Shown piece after piece: positions 1 to 13,081 of a stretch of 64,000 nt of DNA. Source of the DNA: Entonaema liquescens (Eukaryota; Ascomycota; Sordariomycetes; Xylariales; Xylariaceae); the NCBI GenBank assembly GCA_902805475.1, contig CADCSX010000001.1:2790001-2854000 (forward strand), given 5' to 3'. The notes under the pieces were generated by a model, which was not told where the DNA came from, made no database searches, and was given only the letters and a program-made list of their open reading frames with translations. Position 1 is the first letter of the stretch. Every line of letters starts with the position of its first letter. Both the position numbers and the translations under genes were made by a program.

Positions 1-2180
1 TTTTTAAATAATTAATATATATTTATTTTCCAAAATAAATTATTATTATTATAATTTATTTAAATTAAGTAATAACCACATTATATTTTTCATAAAACTT
101 TATTTTTTATAATAAATTAAATTATAAATTATATTAATATATTTATATATTAATTTTAACATTAATTAATTTTTATTTATTTTTTTTTAATTTTATTAAA
201 AATTTAAATTTAAATCGGACTTTTTAATTTATAATCATAAATTTAATTATTTTTTCTATATATAATAAAATATTTAATTCGTAAATTTTATAATTTTTAA
301 TAAAAATCTTTAATTAATTTATATTAATTATTTTATTAAATATATTTAAATTAATATATATAATTAACTTCATTTCGTTAATTATATTAATTTTTAATAA
401 ATAATATTTTTATAATAAATATTTCTTATTTAAAAATTTTAATTTTATATAAATAATTTTTAATTTTTTTAAATTTTATTTATTAATTTTTTTATTTTTA
501 TTATTAATTTTTTTGTTTATTATATTAACTTATTTCATATAAACATTTATTATTTCCATTTTATTAATTTCAGTATTTAATTTAATTATAAATATTTATT
601 TAATTTTAATAATAAAATTTTAAATTTTTTTTATTTATTATTTATATTTAAATTTATTATTTTTAAATTTAAATAATATATAATTATTTACATATATATA
701 TTTAAAATAATTTAATTTTATATTAAATTTTTTATTACATTTTTTACACATTATTTTATTATTATTTATACGTAATAAATAATTATATTCTTTTTTTAAT
801 TCATTATTTAAATATTATTTAAATAAAAAATAATTTTTATTTTTTAATTAAATCTTTTATTTTTTATAATTAGATTATTTTTCTTTTAATAATATTTTAT
901 CTTTTATATAAAATTTATTATTATATTTATTAAATTTTATTTATTAATATTAATTATATTAATTTCTAAAACAATTACGAAAATAATTGCAACAATTTTG
1001 TCTATAATAATTACATTAACTATAATAAAAACTATATGTTTAATAATAATTACTTAACTTATAAAATTTATAATATTTATTATTATAACAATGTTTTTTA
1101 TAATCATTATTATATTATTTTTTACCATTATAATATTTATTATTATATTTATTTTTATTTTTCTTTTTATTATTATTTTTATCTTTATATTTATAATATT
1201 TAAATTACCAAAAACTGTTATTATTTTTTATATTATCTTTAATAATGGCTTAGTTTTTAAATATAAATATATAATTTAAAACGTACTTTTTATTTAAATA
1301 TATATAATTTATTAACATTTTTATTTGATTAATTAAAAATACATTTAAAATATTTTTTATTAAATTTTTTTTTAATAGTCAATAATTTAAATTATTATAA
1401 TTTAATTTGTTTTTTTAAATTATTAATATATTTATTAATTATTTAAATTTTATTAAAAACTAATATATTATATTAAAATTTACAATTTAATATATTATAA
1501 ATTTACCATATTTATTAAACTTTTAAATTTATCTTATATATTTAATATATTCATATTATATTTATAACTTAATTATATATTAATATTCTTTTAAAATAAT
1601 TTTTTTTTATATATTTAAAATTATAAAATTTCTATTATATTTCATTAAATTTTATTTTAAATTTATTAAAAAGTTTTTTTAAATAAAATTTATTATTAAA
1701 TATTATATAATTTTATATATTTTTAATTAATTTAATTATATACCATTACATTACAACATTTTTATATAATTTATATATTTTTATAATAATTATTTTAATT
1801 TATATTTAATTTATTTTTACTTGTTAAATAACATTAATAAAAAATATTATATTTTATTTTAATATAATAATATTTCTTTCACTAAAAGATTTATTAAAAT
1901 TTAAATAAAAAATTTTTAAATTATATATTTTAAATTTATTAAATTAAGATTTTTTTTTACCATAATATAAATTTCTCGGAAATTATCTTATATTTTTGTT
2001 AAAAACTTATTAACTGTATTAAAAATCATTCCTAAATTAATTTATAAACTTAAAATTAATTTTACAATATATAATTATAAATTATTATTTATTTAAATAT
2101 TTTTAAATTTTAAATTTTAAATTATTTTAAATTTTAATTTTGTAAAGCAGTTTTGCAAAATGAAATTAAAGTTGATTTTC

Positions 2181-2217
2181 TCAAAATCTAGCAGATTAAA
2201 AATCTGCTAAATTTTGA
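2181..2217. repeat. Near-perfect palindrome inside the AT block
   Basis: The two arms read TCAAAATCTAGCAGATT and AATCTGCTAAATTTTGA around a 2-3 base centre, so either strand could form a hairpin of about 17 bp with one mismatch. The surrounding bases 2140-2290 are less eroded than their neighbours and contain repeated ACTTTA/TAAAGT words. It may be the centre of a small palindromic element or a fold-back repeat. No coding function is visible. Confidence 0.6.
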
Positions 2218-4935
2218 TTAATAACTATACATTAAACTTTACATTAAACTTTAATTTTACAAATATATGTTAAGTTACGCTTAACAAATTTATTATATTA
2301 TAACTTATTATAAAAATTATTATAATATAAAATTTCGTTTAAATTTTTTTATTATTAAAATTAATCTATTATATTATTTATTAATAATAATAAATTAAAT
2401 TAAACATAATATTATATATTATTTAAATTATTTCTTTTATTATCATTATATTATAATAAATTAATAAATAAAATATTAATTTATATTATAAATGTAAAAA
2501 ATTAATTAATAAATATTTAAATATTTAATTATATTAAATTAATAAATAAAATATTTTTGTAAAATAAATATATATTAATTTATAACGTAAATAAAAGTTT
2601 AATTAATTTAATTAAAAAAAAATATATAATTATTTTAATTTTAATAAATCTTTTATTAATAATAATAATTTTATTAATAATAATAATTTATTAATAATAA
2701 TAATTTATTAATAATAATAATTTTATTAATAATAATATAATAATTTTTATTAATCTTTTTATTAATAATTATTTCGTTTATTTTTATAAAAAAAGAAAAT
2801 TTTTAAATATTAAAAGGAATTTTTATAATAAAATTCTTAATAAATTAACTATTAATTTAATAAATAATTTTCTTAATAATTATATAATTTATAAATTAAT
2901 ATAAAATAAATTTTTTTTTATAATAAATTAAATAAATCTTTAAATTTATCCATATATAAATTTTATAATTTAATTATTTTTTATAATAATTACTTCATTT
3001 TAAATTATATAAATAATTACATTATTATTTATATTAATTTTAAAATAATAAAAGATATTAATTATTATTTTATCTTTATTAATAATATATAAATATATAT
3101 TATATTAAAAATTTTATGAAATTTATATTTATTTATTAATTATTTTAATTTAAAATTATTTATTAATTTTAATAAATTTTTTATTTATTTTATATTAATT
3201 TATACAATATATCGTTTTTTTAAATCGTAATAATATATTTTTATATAATAAAACTTATTATATTTAATTTTTAAATAATTTTGAAATATTTATTTATAAT
3301 AAATATTTAATTAAAAATTTAGTAATTTTAAAAATGTTATTTTTAATTTATAATATTATAAAATATAATATTAAAAATATAATATTATATTAATTTTTTT
3401 AATAAAAGTTAATATATTAAAGTTAATTATTTTTATAAAATTAAAATTTTAAATTTAATATAATAAGTTTTTTATTAAAGTAATAATTATAATAATTATT
3501 AATATTATTATTATTAATGGTTTCTTTAATAATAATTATTTAAATTTCTTATAAAAAAATATATAATAAAAAAAAAATATTAAAAATTATTAAATATCGT
3601 TATAATAATTACTTCCCACTTTTTACTTTAATTTAATAAATAATTTATTTTTTAATTAAAAATCAAATAAAATAAAAATTTATTAATTATTAAATATATA
3701 ATAATAATTTAACCATTATTATTAAATAATTAAATATTATATAAATAACTTTTTAATTTTTAATATAAATAAAATTATTAATTTATAAAAAATCTTTTTA
3801 TATTAAAATTATTCCATTAAAAATAATAAAAAATAAAATTTTTTATAAATTATATAAATAAATTATTTAAATTAATAATAAAATAAAATAAATTAATTTT
3901 AATTTTTCTTAATAATTATAAAATTTTTATAATTTTAAAATTTTAAAAAACTATTTAATATAGGTAATTTTTTATTAAAATATATTAATTAATAAATTTA
4001 TTAAAGTTTTAATATAATTAATATAATAAAAATATTTATTATAAATGATATTATTTTAAAATTATTTTATTAGATTTATAATATAAATTATTTAGAATTA
4101 TAATTGTTAATAATTACGTATAAATATTATCGTAAATTAACAACCGTACAATTTTACCTTATTATTTTAAATTAAATTTAATATTTTTTAATTATAATAA
4201 TAAATATTAACGTTTATTTTAAAATATTTTTATTGTTTAAATTTTAATTAATTAATTAATGTTAATTTTAAAAAAATGCGACCGTATTTCGTAAAGTTAT
4301 TTTAAAAATAATTTATAATTAAAAAATAATAATTTACAAATAAACGTTAATAATTTTTAAATAATAATAAAGTAATTTGTAAATAAAAATTAATAATTTA
4401 TAAATAAAATTATATTAATTTATAAATAAAAATATTTTTACATTATTTTTTCACGATATTAACGTTTTTAATAAACGTTATTTATATATATTTAATCGGC
4501 GTAATTAAACGCGTTTAATGGTATTATTTTCGTAAATATTATATATAAATTAAATAAAATATTATTAAATAACGAAATAATGCGTGCCACGCATGTTATT
4601 AACGACATTAAATATTTAAATATAATTAATTTTATATACAAATATAAGTTTAAAACGAATTTTAACGTCATTTATAACATTTATTTTTATTTTTCCTTAA
4701 ATATAAAAATAAAAACGTAACGTTTTCGTAATGTTTATTTTTCATTGTTTACATTATAAGATTTAAAAAAATTGTGGAACCATGTCATTTTACTAATAAT
4801 TTTAATTGCCAATCATTTACAAGTGTTCGGTGGGGTAATTTGCATTATAAATCCGGCAAAATAATTTTAAAATAACATCATTTTTTATTATAATTATAAT
4901 ACGCGTAATTACAATTTTATTATAATATTTTTAAT

Positions 4936-5460
4936 AAATTATAATATTTTTTTAAAGTATTTTAATATATTAAAAATTATAATATTATTATATAATATAT
5001 TATAAATATATAAAAAAATAAAAAATATTTTAAATATTAATATTATTATTATATATTTTAAAAATGATAATAATTAAAAAAAAATTTATAAATATAAATA
5101 TATAAATTAATAATATATATAATAATATTATAAATATTAATAATTTATTTTAAAATTTAAAATATATTAATTTATATAATTTATTAATAATCATTATAAA
5201 TTAAAAAATTAATAATAATATTAAAAATTTTTTATTATATAATTCTTCTTATTATATTATAATATTATAATTTTTAACGTTAAAAAATATTTTTTTTTTA
5301 TTATTTAAAATTAATATAATAATTTTTAAAGTTTTTTATTTTTTTTTATATATTCATAACACGTTATATAATAACGTTATAATTTTTTATATATTATAAT
5401 ATTTTAATAAAAATACCATATTTATTAAAATTAAATATATTATAATTAAATTTTATTTTT
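4936..5460. repeat. RIP-eroded inverted-repeat unit, second copy near 8640-8710
   Basis: The stretch around 4965-5018 (built on AAAAATTATAATATTATTA) returns as its reverse complement around 5338-5400, which keeps CATAACACGTTATATAATAA, and directly around 8650-8703. The inverted pair would bound a unit of about 0.5 kb. In A/T-only DNA chance similarity is high, so the repeat is supported mainly by the length of the match and the shared AACG/CGTT islands. Confidence 0.4.
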
Positions 5461-7032
5461 AATTTAATTATAATATTAATAATTATTTTATGTAATTAAA
5501 AAACATTATTATATTAATTTTATTAAATTATAATAAAAATATTAACTATTTTTTAATTTAATTTTAAATTATATATTTATATACATTATTAAATTAATGA
5601 TTAATTTAAAAATATTACCGTAAAAAAATGCAATATTACAAATTTATATAATTTAAATTTATACAAATAAAATTTAATAAAATACTATTAAAATAACATT
5701 ATTTAAAATTAATTTACTTTATATTAAAAATAAAGTTAAAAAATTAATTATTTTTAAAATGTAATATATTTTAATAATTTTTAATATAATAATAAATAAT
5801 TTTAAATATATTTAATTTATTATATTATATTAAATAATCATATTAATTAATTATTTTTGAAAGAAATTATAATAATAATTATATAATATTTCATAAATAT
5901 AATTTTTATAAATATTTTTTTAAATATTATTTATTATATTTACTTTTTATTAAAACTTTATAAATAAAGTTTTTATAATTTAATTTTTTAATTATTTTTA
6001 TAATATAATTTATTATAAATTTTATAATAATTAATTTATTAAATTTTAATAATTAAAAAATAATTCTTTAAAATATAATATTTTTTAAATAAAATAATTT
6101 TAAATTATTTTAAAATTAAATTAAAATTATAACGAAAAAATAGGAAAATATAAATAAAAATAAATATATAAATAATAAAATATTAATAATCATTTTTATA
6201 ATTTAATAAAAAAAATATATAAATAAAATATATATATATATATATAATAATTTAATTTAATTTAAATAATATTTATTTAATTTTAATATTAATTATGTAT
6301 AAATTTAAAAAAAATAAAAATATATTATATTATATTATATTATTAATTTAATTAAATATAAAAATTTAATTATTTATTAATAGTTTTTGAAATTTTTATT
6401 ATATTAATAAATAAAAGTTTTTTTTAATTAATATAACATAATATAAAATTATATATAATTATTAATTTAATAATAAAATTTTTTTAAATATATAAAAATA
6501 AAAAAAATAAAATTTTAATATTTTATTAAATTAAATAAATATTTTTGAATTATAATTAATTATTATTAATTTATTATTTTTTAAATTAAAAAGTTTTATT
6601 TTTTTTAAATAAATTATTTTAAAAATTTAAAAAATATAATTTTTATTAAATTAAAAATAAAAATTATTAAATAAAATAATATTTATAAAATTAAAAACGT
6701 AAAAACTTTTTAAAATAATAATAATATTTATAAAATTAAATAATATAAAATAAATAAAAATTAATTAAATAAAAAAATAAAAATAATATTTTATAAATTA
6801 ATAAAATTTAAATAAAATATAAAATAAAAAATATAAAAATTAAATAAAAATAAATTATCATTTATGTTTTTAATTTTTTTATTATATGTAATATTTTATT
6901 AAAAATTTATATATATTTATTTAAATTATATTAAAATATATTTATATATATATATATATTTAAAATAATTAATTTTTTTAACTTAATAATGTTTAAAATA
7001 TAAATTATAATTAAATTATAATATTTTATTTA

Positions 7033-7888
7033 ATATTTTAAGTAGTTTAATGTAATAATTTAACGTTTAGCATTTTTTTTAAAAAAAAAATAAGTTCGAA
7101 TTTCGCAATTATTATAAATTTTTCAATTTTTTAATAAAAAGCTAAATTACTATCGGAACAACCACGTAACACCAACGTATTAATAAATAAATCTTTACCG
7201 TTTATAAAAATTTAAACGTAATTTTATAAAGTTATTTAAATAACAAATTATATTAAAATTTAAATATTTAAAAAAAAAATAATAAATTTTTAAATTATTA
7301 AATAAAATATTATTATTTTAATTACAATTCGCGTTTTAAATTATAATTTTATTTATTTCGTAAAAAATTAAAAAAATCTTATTTTAAAAAAGTCAAAAAA
7401 TATTTTAAAACGTTATTACCTTAAATATTATTAAATTAAAAAAAAAACCAACAATTTAAAAAAATATATATAAAAATATATTTAATAAAATTTATAATAT
7501 TATTAATAAAAATATTATTTTAAAAGATTTTTAATTAATAATAATTTAATTAAAAACTTATAATGTAACATTTAAACTTTATAATTTAACCGAAAAAAAT
7601 AATTTATAATTAAAAAGAATTATAAAATAATAAATTATAAACGTAATATAAAAAAAAAAAAACAAATAAGTTTTTTTTAATATAAATATAACTTTTAACT
7701 AAATATAATTATTTAATAAAAACATTAATAATATTTTATTATAAAAAAATAATATAATTAAATATAAATATAACAAAATAAAAATAAATAAATAAATAAA
7801 TATTTAAATTTTAATATAATTTATTATTTAAATAATTTTATAAAAATTATATTTAAATTTTTATAAAAAAACTTTATTTATTAAAAAT
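7033..7888 (+). repeat. Repeat copy A: tRNA-like head plus ~700 bp TIR element, RIP-eroded
   Basis: From about 7033 to 7170 the sequence carries a GTTCGAATTT word and the conserved segment ATCGGAACAACCACGTAA. From about 7188 to 7888 an element begins and ends with inverted repeats of about 85 bp: the reverse complement of 7200-7275 matches 7800-7888. The whole copy reappears in inverted orientation at about 10,010-10,870. All copies are saturated with transitions, leaving mostly CpG. No protein can be read. This is either one composite element or a small transposon inserted beside a SINE-like sequence. Confidence 0.55.
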
Positions 7889-10003
7889 AATATTATTTTA
7901 AAATTATTTTACTAAATTTATAATATAAATTATTTTATTAAATAATTATAAATAATTAATAAATAAAATTATTAATAAAATAATATGGTTTTATAATTTT
8001 TTAAATTTTATAATATAAATAATAAAAAATAAATATTATTTAAATATTACGAATAATATTAAATTTTGTTTTAAATTTATATTTATATAAAAAATTAATT
8101 ATATTTAAATATTTAATATTATTAATAATATATATAATATATATAATATGTATAATATATATTATTTTGTTATTTAATATAAAATAATTTTACAAAATAA
8201 AATTAAATTTAATTTTTTTAAAATTTAATAAATTAAAGATTTATTAAATTTTAATTAATAATTACATTATAAATTTAATAAAGTAATTTTGAAATAATAT
8301 CATTTTTTTAATAATATATTAATTTTTTTATAATTTTTTTCATAATAATTTAATTTTTTATTAAAAAATTAAAAAATTTATAATGGTTATTTATTTTAAT
8401 AAATTTGAATTGTATATTTTTTATTCTATTCTTTTTTTTTATAAAATTTATAAATTAATTTAACATTAAATTAAAAAATAATTAATATATTTATTATAAT
8501 TTAATAAAATTAATATAATAATATTTAAATAAAATAATTATTATTATTATAATTAAATTAATATAAATTAATGCAATTAAATTAAAAATAATGTTTATTT
8601 ATAATATATTTAATTATAATAAATATAATACTTTTATTAAAATATTATAATATATTAAAAATTATAATATTATTATATAACGTGTTATAAATATATAAAA
8701 AAATATAAAAATATAAAAATTATTATATTAATTTTAAATAATATAATAAAAATATTTTCAATATTATTATTATTATTATTATACGTTTATATTATAATAA
8801 TATTTTAAAAATTTTAATAAATATTAAAAAATATTTTTGTTATTAAAAATTAAAATATTATAATATAATATTTTTAAAATATATATAAAAAATAAAAAAA
8901 TTCAAAAACGTTTAATATTATTATTAATAATTTATATAAATTAATATATTTTAAATTTTAATATAAATTTTTAAATCTTTACGTTTTATAAAAATAAATA
9001 TATAAATGAACAATTTATTATAATGTTATAAACGTTAAAAATTTATAAATAAAATTTAAAATTCTTTTTTTAAAAAAATATTATATATTATTTTAATTTA
9101 GAATTTTATTTATTTTATTATAATTATATTAATAAATTTAATAAATTTAATAAAAAAAATAATTATTTAAAAAAACTATAATTAAAACATTTTAAATAAA
9201 AATTTTATTTTTTAAAATTAAAATAAATTTTTAATTACAATTTGTAAACAAAAAAACCGCACATTTTATTATTATATATTTATATTTCAAACCTTTATAA
9301 TTAAAATAAATAAAAAGTTTTTATTTTCTATTATTAATTATTTAATGGAATTTTAATATAAATATAAATTTTAAATAATTTATTTTTATTATATTATATG
9401 TTAAATAATAAATATAAAATATTAATGTTTTTATATAAATATAATTTTATTTTACGTTTTAATTATTAAATTATAATAAAAAGTAAAAATATTAATAATT
9501 AATTTGGGTATTTATTTAATTAAAATTGAAGATTTTATATTTTTATTAATTAAATAGGTTATGTTAAAAATTTTTAAAAACGTTGATTTTTGTTAAAAAT
9601 CGTGACTTTTTCCATATATTCCATAAAACTTACGTTTTTCAAAAACTCACCACTATATGAAATTAAATCATAAAAATATATAACCAATATATTTTAATAG
9701 TTAAAAAGTTAAAGTTATATAAACTAAATAGAAACAAATTAAAACTAATTTTCTATATTTTTAAAATAATTTTTAAAATATTCAATAATATATTATATTA
9801 AGTTCGACTTTTTACATTTTCAATTTGAATCTTTAAAATAAATAGAAACTATAAATAAGTAAAGCTTCGAAATTAAACTATATGTTATATATAAAATTTA
9901 TTAAATAATAAAAATAAAAAACTTTTTTAATATTAAAACTTTTTATAAAAAATATTAAATAAAAATATTATAATTTAAAATTTTTAAAAATATGTAAAAA
10001 TAT

Positions 10004-10005
<2 letters not shown>

Positions 10006-10072
<67 letters not shown>
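10006..10072 (+). repeat. (TTTA)n microsatellite
   Basis: About 16 consecutive TTTA units are seen. At the equivalent place in the inverted sister copy (around 7785-7803) there are only about four or five AAAT units, so the tract has expanded or contracted since the copies diverged. Confidence 0.95.
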
Positions 10073-10073
<1 letters not shown>

Positions 10074-10870
10074 TTTTATTATATTTATATATAATTACAT
10101 TATTTTTTTATAATAAAATATTATTAATATTTTTATTAAATAATTATATTTAGTTAAAAATTATATTTATATTAAAAAAAGATTTTTTTTTTTACGTTAT
10201 ATTATAATTTATTATTTTATAATTATTTTTATTTATATATAAAATCGTTATTATTAATTAATTTTATAATTTATTTTAATTATAAATTATTTTTTTTAAT
10301 TAAATTATAAAATTTAAATATTATATTATAAATTTTTAATTAAATTATTATTAATTAAAACTTTTTAAAATAATATTTTTATTAATAATATTATAAGTTT
10401 TATTAAATATATTTTTATATATTTTTTTTAAATTGTTAATTTTTTTCGATTTTATAATATTTAAAATAATAATATTCCGAAATACGTTTTTAACTTTTTC
10501 GAAATAAGGTTTTTTTACGTTTATATAAAAAAAAGTTTTTTAATTTTTTACGTAATAAATAAAATTATAATTTAAAACGCAAACCGTAATTAAAATAATA
10601 ATATTTTATTTAATAATTTAAAAATTTATTATTTTTTTTAAATATTTAAATTTTAATGTAATTTATTATTTAAATAACTTCGTAAAATTACATTTAAATT
10701 TTTATAAAAAAAAACTTATTTATTAATATGTTAATTTTACGTGGTTGTTCCGATAATGGTCCGGCTTTTCATTAAGAAATTAAAAAATTTATAATAATTA
10801 CGAAATTCGAATTTTTTTTTTTTTTAAAAAAAATACTAAACATTAAACCATTACGTTAAACCACTATGAA
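10010..10870 (-). repeat. Repeat copy B: inverted partner of 7033-7888
   Basis: Read on the minus strand this matches copy A. It starts with TGGTTTAACGTAATGG near 10,860, then TTCGAATTTCG, the segment ending CCGGACCATTATCGG, and the shared AACAACCACGTAA near 10,740, then the body down to the TTTA tract. Because copies A and B are inverted they form an imperfect 0.8 kb hairpin-capable pair separated by about 2.1 kb. Differences between them are mostly C/T and G/A, as expected if both were RIP-mutated independently. No coding capacity remains. Confidence 0.6.
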
Positions 10871-11279
10871 AATATATTAAAAAACGTTTAAAATAAAAAA
10901 ATAATATTAAATTTTATTTAATATATATTTATAAAAATAAAATTTAATATAAAATTAATATATAATTATTAATTAAAATTTATTAAATTTTTAAAATTTA
11001 ATTTTATTTTATTTTTTAAAATTACTTTTTTATTAAAATAATATAATTTAAATTAAATTTTTAAAATTTAATAATTATATATTAATTTTATATTAAATTT
11101 ATAATTAATTATTTATAAAAAAAATTAAGTAATAATTATATATATTATAATATAATATATATTTAATAAAAAAATAATTATATGTTTTATATTATATAAA
11201 TTTTTTTTTTTAATAATAAATATTTTTTTTTAAGTTTTATTTATTTTACAATTAACTCCATTCGTTTTCTCTTCTGCTA

Positions 11280-12430
11280 CTACACTACTGCGTTAAACGC
11301 TGTCCGATCACCTATTATCCTAACATCTATTTCCGCTTCCCTTTGAACCAAGACCCTCACTATCTCCAAGTTGCCGGTTTGTGCTTCGGCGTAAATGGCA
11401 GATATGCCATCGATGGGAGCAATGGAAAAGACTGCATGGGCTCTTTGGTGAACAAGATCCTTCACTGTATCAAAACTTTCATTTACAGCATCTTCTATGA
11501 GGGCCCTACGCTTTGTCTCTCGGTTCCACACAGTGACAACTCCTGCTCCCTGCTCAACTATATCCTTGGCCATGTCGAGATTGCCGGCTGCAACAGCTGC
11601 GATTGGAGCCTCCCGTAACATTTCTTGCTCCCACTCAGTATCCACTTCAACTCCTTTACAACTAAAATACTTGACCAAGTCGACCTTTAAACAACGCTTC
11701 CTCGTGCCACACAAGGTTATATTTCCCTTCCTTGTTCAGGAGGAGATCTAACACCCCTAAGTTACCACACTCTCCTGTACAATTCAAAGCCAAGTCGTTG
11801 ATGGTGAATCGGTAATCAAGAAGCATAGTAACTATCGGAATGTAGTTAGTGTGAATGACACAGCGTAAAACCCGCCCCTCATCATAATTGGCATCTGGAT
11901 TTGCTCCCTTTCTAATGAGGAGTTTAACAATCGCTTTGTTCTGGGCGATGACGGCCCTGCCGAGCATCTTGTCTAAGCATTCTTCTACATCGCAGGTATT
12001 ACTCGAGTAATCTTCTCATGTATTCGGCATTGAAAAGCGATGTAACATACCACCCCAATAGAGTCGTGCCTCTTTTATCCATCCAAGTGAGAATCTCACT
12101 GGCAATGCAGCCACTACCGGGCATTCGAAGCGGAGACTCAAGCCTGTCGTATTGCAGCAAGATCTCAACATCATCGTCCCCATGGGCGTAGCGAAGGGGG
12201 ATTCAGCAGTCTTGGTCCTTTGCGGCGAGAATTGTGCTGCATGAACTCCTTTTCACAAGCTCAAACTCAAGTAGGTCTATAGCAACGATGGCATTATTTT
12301 CACGATAGGCGACATGTAGTGCCGTTTTCCCCACCAAGCTTCGAGATATAGTGTCTTCAAACACAAGCAAAAGGCCTTTCCCGCCTTCTGAATCGTGACA
12401 GAAGGGAGAAAAGCCGAGACGCACCATACA
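11280..12430 (-). pseudogene. Ankyrin-repeat protein pseudogene
   Basis: Minus-strand frames carry ankyrin-like units, for example GKTALHVAYRENNAIVAIDLL near 12,300, AIVKLLIRKGANPDANYDEG near 11,900, AAVAAGNLDMAKDIVEQGAG near 11,580 and YAEAQTGNLEIVRVLVQREA near 11,370. These follow the usual pattern in which A/G-rich helix turns precede LL..GA. The reading is broken. There is a TGA at 12,203 followed in the same frame by more ankyrin-like sequence, a TAA near 12,014, and frame changes near 12,000 and again near 11,695. The TGA could be a RIP change from CGA. No start with a promoter is evident. It lies right at the edge of the AT block, which may explain its decay. An unusual multi-intron gene is possible but I could not find splice sites that remove all the breaks. 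Confidence 0.7.
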
Positions 12431-12596
12431 GAGGACGGATCAGAGCACGGGGCTTCCCCATCAGCCAGTCGAGTGAGAGTGCTGGAATAGATACTCTTAG
12501 TCGACATGAAACCTGGGCTATGGCCAACGCGGCGATGCTGCTCTTGGATTATGACCCAATTTCGGTAGCCAGGATGTGAGGTTCGGACAAGGCCGC

Positions 12597-12842
12597 TCAT
12601 TCGCTGAACGAATTAAGGCTCATTGCTCTGCATTTGACAATGTTTAAGCCAGTGTTTAAAAAGGCACACTCCAAAATAATCATAATTGACGTCGCGTATA
12701 GGGCCCGTTTCCCACGGTAGTAGGTAACACCCTTCGTAGTTTTCGTCTTCTGTGTGACCCCGGTGTGATTGAGCTCTCGCCTTCTAATTCTTCGCGGGCT
12801 ACTTGAGCCCAACTGATCAGGTCTATTTTGGCCTCGGCTCAT
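12597..12842 (-). other. Short open frame, 81 codons, unidentified
   Basis: An ATG-initiated minus-strand frame with a basic N-terminal half (SRGQNRP, RRIRRREL) and a hydrophobic stretch (IMIILECAFLN). I do not recognise it. It sits directly upstream of the ankyrin pseudogene on the same strand. The next 200 bases (12,850-13,040), also on the minus strand, carry another open stretch with VFVDGIKYVDDVSLFSSGK, so this region may be remains of one larger decayed gene. Coding status is doubtful. Confidence 0.2.
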
Positions 12843-13081
12843 ATGTGATGGTCAGGTCGCTCCATAGCACTGACGGCCATGTCTGCCACCATTAGGTGAC
12901 TCTTACCGCTTGAAAAAAGGGATACATCATCAACATATTTTATCCCGTCCACAAAGACCTTGACTGATAGATGCTCATATTCGAGATAACCCTCGCTACT
13001 CACATATTACTGCAGCACAGCAGGTCGGTCCCAGTGCAGAGCGCTTAGCAGGGGTACAATGACTTGATTCGTCTTTTATAA

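Larger units (their letters stand above)
4043..8308. repeat. Four copies of a ~40 bp motif in alternating orientation (TIR-like)
   Basis: A related sequence occurs at 4043-4082 (minus), 4844-4886 (plus), 7883-7924 (minus) and 8266-8308 (plus). The best preserved copy, at 4844, begins ATTATAAATCCGGCAAAATA and continues through ATAACATCAT. The others match it after C-to-T and G-to-A changes. The inward-facing pair 4844/7924 would bound a 3.1 kb element with terminal inverted repeats. The alternating orientation would also fit nested insertions. No transposase frame survives. The element class cannot be named from the ends alone. Confidence 0.5.
1..11250. repeat. RIP-eroded AT-rich repeat block, gene-free
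   Basis: Almost every base is A or T and stop codons are dense in all six frames. The only ORF of note here, at 1091-1279, is low-complexity I/F-rich translation of A/T sequence and is not a gene. Remaining C and G in the right half lie mostly in CpG context. This fits the known effect of RIP in filamentous ascomycetes, which turns C into T mainly outside CpG in duplicated DNA. Inside the block I can see decayed repeats in direct and inverted orientation (listed separately). Two less eroded islands, near 2140-2290 and 9500-9860, keep more non-CpG C/G. The block ends sharply near 11,250 where balanced sequence begins. It could be a pericentromeric, subtelomeric or dispersed AT-rich isochore; the window cannot tell which. 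Confidence 0.9.

Noticed and set aside
1091..1279. 62-codon I/F-rich frame in the AT block
   Set aside because: Pure translation of A/T-only DNA; such frames arise by chance and the sequence has no other coding feature.
2640..2760. TTATTAATAATAA direct repeats that resemble a CRISPR-like or satellite array
   Set aside because: Irregular spacing, no unique spacers, and the words are simple A/T sequence in a eukaryotic AT block.
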